From assembly GCA_014382365.1 (NCBI GenBank), contig JACNJW010000049.1, positions 32,543-96,542 on the forward strand: a stretch of 64,000 nucleotides of DNA, given 5' to 3'. The position numbers and the translations under genes were made by a program. The DNA comes from SAR324 cluster bacterium. GTDB lineage: Bacteria > SAR324 > NAC60-12. This document shows, piece after piece, positions 61,233-64,000 of this stretch (the first letter of the stretch is position 1; every line of letters begins with the position of its first letter). The notes beneath the pieces are model-generated. The model was not told the DNA's origin. It saw nothing but the letters and a program-made list of their open reading frames with translations, and ran no database searches.

Positions 61233-62273
61233 TTACTTGGCTTCAGACTTTGCGTCGTAGCGACTTTGCCACTCGCCAAGAATCCGTTTGCGATTCACAG
61301 CGGCGAATTCAAAGTCATTGTCAATCATGGCTTCCAGAATTCCGGCAGGAAAATGCTTGACCGGCTTGGCAACTCCAGGATAGGCTACCACTGCATATCC
61401 TTTGTTGTAAAGCACATTTGCTTTTTTAGTAACCGACCAATCGGCCAACTGTTTTGCGGCAGCAAGTTTTTTGGTGCCTTTGACAATGGCGGTTGCTTCC
61501 ATGTCCCAACCTACACCCTCTCTTGGAATAATCAACTCCAGAGGTGCACCTTTGGCTTTGGATTTTGCACCTCGATAGGCATAAGAAATACCAATCGCAA
61601 CTTCTCCGCGGGCAGCCTGTTTACAAGGCTTTGAACCTGAATGAGTGTACCAGGCAATATTTTCATGAAGATTGTCCATGAACTGCCAGCCGCCTAGCTC
61701 ACCATAAAGTTGAAGCCAGGAGGAAACATCAAGAAATCCGGTTCCGGAAGAATTCGGATTCGGCATGGCAAGATGTCCTTTATAGACCGGATCGGTGAGA
61801 TCCATCCACGAGGTTGGTGTGGGTAAATTGTTTTTTGTTGCTTCCACTGTATTGACGCAAATCGAAGCAATCCAGGCGTCCATTCCAGTCCAACTGGGAG
61901 GATTGGCCGAATCACGAAATTGTGCGCTGAGTTTCCCTGCACCTGCAGGTGCGTATGGTTCCAACATACCTTCTGTTTTTAACAACATCAAACTAGTTGC
62001 AGCCAGGCCCCAGATAATATCTGCTCTGGGATTATTCTTTTCTGCAAGCAATTTTGCGGTAACAATTCCTGTCGAATCACGTACCCAGCGGATGCCGATA
62101 TCCGGAAGATCTTTCTTGACTGCAGCTGCATATTCTTTCAGCATATCTGCTTCCATCGCCGTATAAACGGTGAGAGTTGTTTTTGCACTCGCAGGAATTG
62201 CGAGCATTATACCTATTGCTAAACCGAGGACGCTTTTGCCAAAAAGTCCCAGTTTATGAAAAACTATTTTCAT
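61233..62273 (-). CDS. 2-aminoethylphosphonate-type ABC transporter substrate-binding protein
   Basis: The precursor of 346 residues has a signal peptide (LGLAIGIMLAIPASA) with cleavage after ASA. The mature sequence TLTVYTAMEADMLKEYAAAVKK, WVRDSTGIVTAKLLAEKNNPRADIIWGLAATSLMLL and MPNPNSSGTGFLDVSSWLQLYG closely resembles periplasmic binding proteins I know from putative 2-aminoethylphosphonate transporters. ATG 62273 has a GGAG site and starts just before the signal peptide; the longer frame is rejected. Related proteins can bind iron or other phosphonates, and the local betaine genes make trimethylated aminoethylphosphonate worth considering. Confidence 0.85.
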   Translation of the reverse strand: MKIVFHKLGLFGKSVLGLAIGIMLAIPASAKTTLTVYTAMEADMLKEYAAAVKKDLPDIGIRWVRDSTGIVTAKLLAEKNNPRADIIWGLAATSLMLLKTEGMLEPYAPAGAGKLSAQFRDSANPPSWTGMDAWIASICVNTVEATKNNLPTPTSWMDLTDPVYKGHLAMPNPNSSGTGFLDVSSWLQLYGELGGWQFMDNLHENIAWYTHSGSKPCKQAARGEVAIGISYAYRGAKSKAKGAPLELIIPREGVGWDMEATAIVKGTKKLAAAKQLADWSVTKKANVLYNKGYAVVAYPGVAKPVKHFPAGILEAMIDNDFEFAAVNRKRILGEWQSRYDAKSEAK

Positions 62274-62859
62274 TCTTATTCTCCAAATGAGTGTTAATAA
62301 AACAATCACCGTGCCTCCTGAAAGAAAGAACTTGGTGACCGACAGCTTGGCTTTCCAAAAATAAAACCGAAGCAAACCCTGCCCATAAAATCACTACAAG
62401 TGATTTGCGCTTCCACAGAGTGATTTGAATTAATTCAGATGAACTGAATCTACACAAGCACTTACGTAAATATTGACCAGTCAAACAAAAAAATGACTGT
62501 ATTGAAATTATTCTGCAAGATGCTCAGGCGATTAATCTATTTTGTTTGAGTTAAAATTGCAAATAAAAAATTATCTTATAAATGATAATTTAAGTGCTTA
62601 CAGTAGAATGTAAGATAAAGCTGCAGTTCACACAATTTTGGGCAGTCTCCGTTTGCAACCTGTCTTGTAGGTCAAGCAATGATTAGATTGTAGAATATTG
62701 ATACTTCATGAGTTAACTTAAGTGCAGATAACTAAGATGATTATTCTTGAACATCTGAATACTGCCTGCTAGGATTTTAGCAGAAACTTCTGTTGTAGAA
62801 AATTTCTATGCTAAACAGAGGAGATATAACTGTGTAATTGCACATATTACGTAAATAAA
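62274..62859. other. Divergent regulatory region with leader hairpins
   Basis: No gene is seen. On the minus strand, toward the binding-protein gene, there are two direct copies of CAAATCACT (62427-62419 and 62407-62399), the second forming a perfect 8-bp hairpin with AGTGATTT (62395-62388) that runs into TTTTAT; the first could pair with the same arm. Further out are TTGAC/GTCAA (62473-62484) and an AAATTATC/GATAATTT dyad (62568-62591), candidate operators. A GAGGAGA site lies at 62818-62824, well before the racemase ATG. Confidence 0.45.
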
Positions 62860-63639
62860 ATGGATTTAGAGCAAAACATCATAGAGATTCAATTCGCAAC
62901 TGATGAAGGACTTGGTGAGCGTGCTAAAATTGGTTTGATAGTATTAAGTTCCGATCAAACTTTGGAGTACGAATTTAGAACACTGTTAAATTTGGAAGGA
63001 GTAGCTTTTTATCATGCACGAATTCCGAATGAGATGGAAATCACAAAAGATTCGTTGGCAAAAATGGAATCAGAATTGTCACCGGCAGCAGCATTACTTC
63101 CTGCAGCATTTAATTTCAAGGCGATTGGATATGGATGCACTTCAGGTGCAACAATCATTGGTGAAGAAAATGTGGCAAAAGCCATCCAGTTAGTACATCC
63201 TGATACATTGATCTCAAATCCGCTGACTGCCTGTAAAGCTGCTTTTCAGGCTTTGGGGCTTAAAAGAATTGCCTTTCTCACACCGTATGATCCAGCCATC
63301 ACTTCTGCAATGCGTGACAATCTGCTGGAAAACGGTTTTGAAATTCCTGTTACAGGATCTTTTTTTGAATCAGATGATTTTAAAGTAGGTCGCATTTCTC
63401 CAGATTCTATTCTTGAAGCAATTGAAAAGATTGGTACTCGTGATGATTGTGATGGTGTGTTTGTTTCTTGTACTAATTTGCGTGTAGCAGAAATTATTGA
63501 AACTGCAGAAGAAAGATTAGGAAAAGCTGTTACTTCAAGTAATCATGCTCTGGCCTGGCATTTACTACGTTTGGCCGGAATAAACGATTGTCCGGAAAAC
63601 TGTGGCAGCCTTTTTCGTAAACAGTTGAAAGAATATTAA
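62860..63639 (+). CDS. Aspartate/glutamate racemase superfamily protein (maleate isomerase-like)
   Basis: The 259-residue protein has the two conserved cysteine motifs of this superfamily, YGCTSGATIIG and FVSCTNLR, with RIAFLTPYDPAITSAM and NHALAWHLLRLAGI. Relatives include maleate isomerase, arylmalonate decarboxylase and EutA, a protein of ectoine use. With both cysteines present, isomerase or racemase chemistry is likely, but the substrate is not known. It stands between the phosphonate transporter and a choline-dehydrogenase-like gene. The ribosome site before the ATG is weak. Confidence 0.82.
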   Translation: MDLEQNIIEIQFATDEGLGERAKIGLIVLSSDQTLEYEFRTLLNLEGVAFYHARIPNEMEITKDSLAKMESELSPAAALLPAAFNFKAIGYGCTSGATIIGEENVAKAIQLVHPDTLISNPLTACKAAFQALGLKRIAFLTPYDPAITSAMRDNLLENGFEIPVTGSFFESDDFKVGRISPDSILEAIEKIGTRDDCDGVFVSCTNLRVAEIIETAEERLGKAVTSSNHALAWHLLRLAGINDCPENCGSLFRKQLKEY

Positions 63640-63679
63640 TTTTGATGTCCTAGTAAAAAGTCATGATAACACCTATGTT

Positions 63680-63758
63680 TGTCATTCTCCGATCAGGTCG
63701 AGGACAAGCATTTCAGATACTATCAAGTACCTGGATTCCCGCTTTCGCAGGAATGACA
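63680..63758. repeat. MITE-like palindromic intergenic repeat
   Basis: Perfect 8-bp terminal inverted repeats TGTCATTC (63680-63687) and GAATGACA (63751-63758) bound a 79-bp element. It ends in the CTGGATTCCCGCTTTCGCAGGAATGACA-like sequence (here with one mismatch in the hairpin stem ATTCCCGC/GCAGGAAT), which I know as a widely dispersed repeat in proteobacteria. It encodes nothing and may work as a terminator for the racemase gene. Confidence 0.7.
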
Positions 63759-63810
63759 ACTATTTGCCAAGCAATCTTAAATAATTATCTTGATTAAACA
63801 AAGTTCATAA

Positions 63811-64000
63811 ATGCCAAAAAAACAATACGATACTATCATTATCGGTGGAGGATCGGCCGGATGTGCTCTGGCCAACCGCTTGAGCGCTGATCCTTCTCAC
63901 AAAGTGCTGGTTCTGGAAGCAGGACGTCCGGATTACATCTGGGATATTTTTATCCACATGCCAGCCGGTTTAACATTTCCAATCGGTAACAAATACTATG
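63811..64000 (+). CDS. GMC family oxidoreductase (choline dehydrogenase-like), N-terminal part
   Basis: The frame starts at ATG 63811 and runs off the window. The 63 residues seen begin [24 protein letters not shown], the FAD-binding GxGxxG motif of GMC oxidoreductases, then [24 protein letters not shown] and [10 protein letters not shown], which resemble choline dehydrogenase (BetA) at the same place. It may oxidise choline toward betaine and so supply the demethylation genes, but other alcohols are possible and the substrate-defining part is missing. The MITE-like repeat lies upstream. Confidence 0.8.
   Translation, partial: MPKKQYDTIIIGGGSAGCALANRLSADPSHKVLVLEAGRPDYIWDIFIHMPAGLTFPIGNKYY

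Noticed and set aside
62274..62375. Longer N-terminus for the phosphonate-type binding protein
   Set aside because: The extension would put a second hydrophobic segment before a normal signal peptide; ATG 62273 has a GGAG site.
1..64000. CRISPR arrays, tRNA or rRNA genes, prophage
   Set aside because: No regularly spaced repeats, no tRNA-like cloverleaf sequence and no phage or rRNA sequence were noticed in the gaps.

Overview
The window reads as a chromosome segment of a free-living, probably marine, aerobic proteobacterium of about 40% GC. The gene mix (aerobic benzoyl-CoA epoxidation, methylated-amine and betaine catabolism, a phosphonate-type ABC importer, a tungsten/molybdenum aldehyde oxidoreductase) would suit a SAR324-like or alphaproteobacterial lineage. 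That placement is an inference from gene content; there is no rRNA or tRNA here to confirm it.

Left part (1-29 kb, mostly + strand). It opens with the end of a succinate-semialdehyde dehydrogenase, then a MoaD-like carrier, an aldehyde:ferredoxin oxidoreductase and a sensor-less sigma-54 activator. A decayed tctA remnant, an MFS transporter and an orphan sucD follow. After a minus-strand housekeeping group (EEP nuclease, MtaB, a cysteine-free Rrf2 regulator, a GNAT) comes a + strand benzoyl-CoA cluster (boxC, boxB, benzoate-CoA ligase, thiolase) with candidate operators in the divergent promoter region. Next are an integron-type gene cassette carrying an NmrA-like gene with its attC-like site, a LysE exporter, a serine-hydroxymethyltransferase homologue with changed active-site residues, several small enzymes, a PbfA-like PLP enzyme and a molybdopterin oxidoreductase.

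Middle and right part (29-57 kb). Nearly all genes lie on the minus strand and form one large one-carbon and methylated-amine region. Read in the direction of transcription it holds: an EamA exporter, an MttB-family (non-pyrrolysine) methyltransferase, a DgcA-like demethylase, a corrinoid protein, a DUF1638 protein, a small 'virulence factor' family protein, a methyl-THF:corrinoid methyltransferase, L-serine dehydratase, formate-THF ligase, dihydroneopterin aldolase, a DAO-type flavoenzyme, split sarcosine oxidase genes (soxD-soxA ... soxG-soxB), ETF (etfB-etfA) and a dimethylglycine-dehydrogenase-like enzyme. A coherent reading is stepwise demethylation of a quaternary amine such as glycine betaine to glycine. 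The first methyl would leave through a cobamide to tetrahydrofolate, the others would be oxidised by flavoenzymes, and the products would drain to serine, pyruvate and formate. A partial choline-dehydrogenase-like gene at the right edge fits as a betaine source.

Right edge (57-64 kb). An Ldh-type dehydrogenase, a three-gene 2-aminoethylphosphonate-type ABC transporter, an Asp/Glu racemase-family enzyme, a short palindromic MITE-like repeat and the start of the GMC oxidoreductase.

Most unusual points: opposite-charge tails on the corrinoid-system proteins with no recognisable reductive activase; a leader with a short peptide and interacting hairpins before the dimethylglycine-dehydrogenase-like gene, which is also clearly GC-richer than its surroundings; the integron-type cassette; the altered SHMT active site; and a palindromic operator pair before boxC. 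All assignments come from reading the sequence and recalled family knowledge; no database search was possible.
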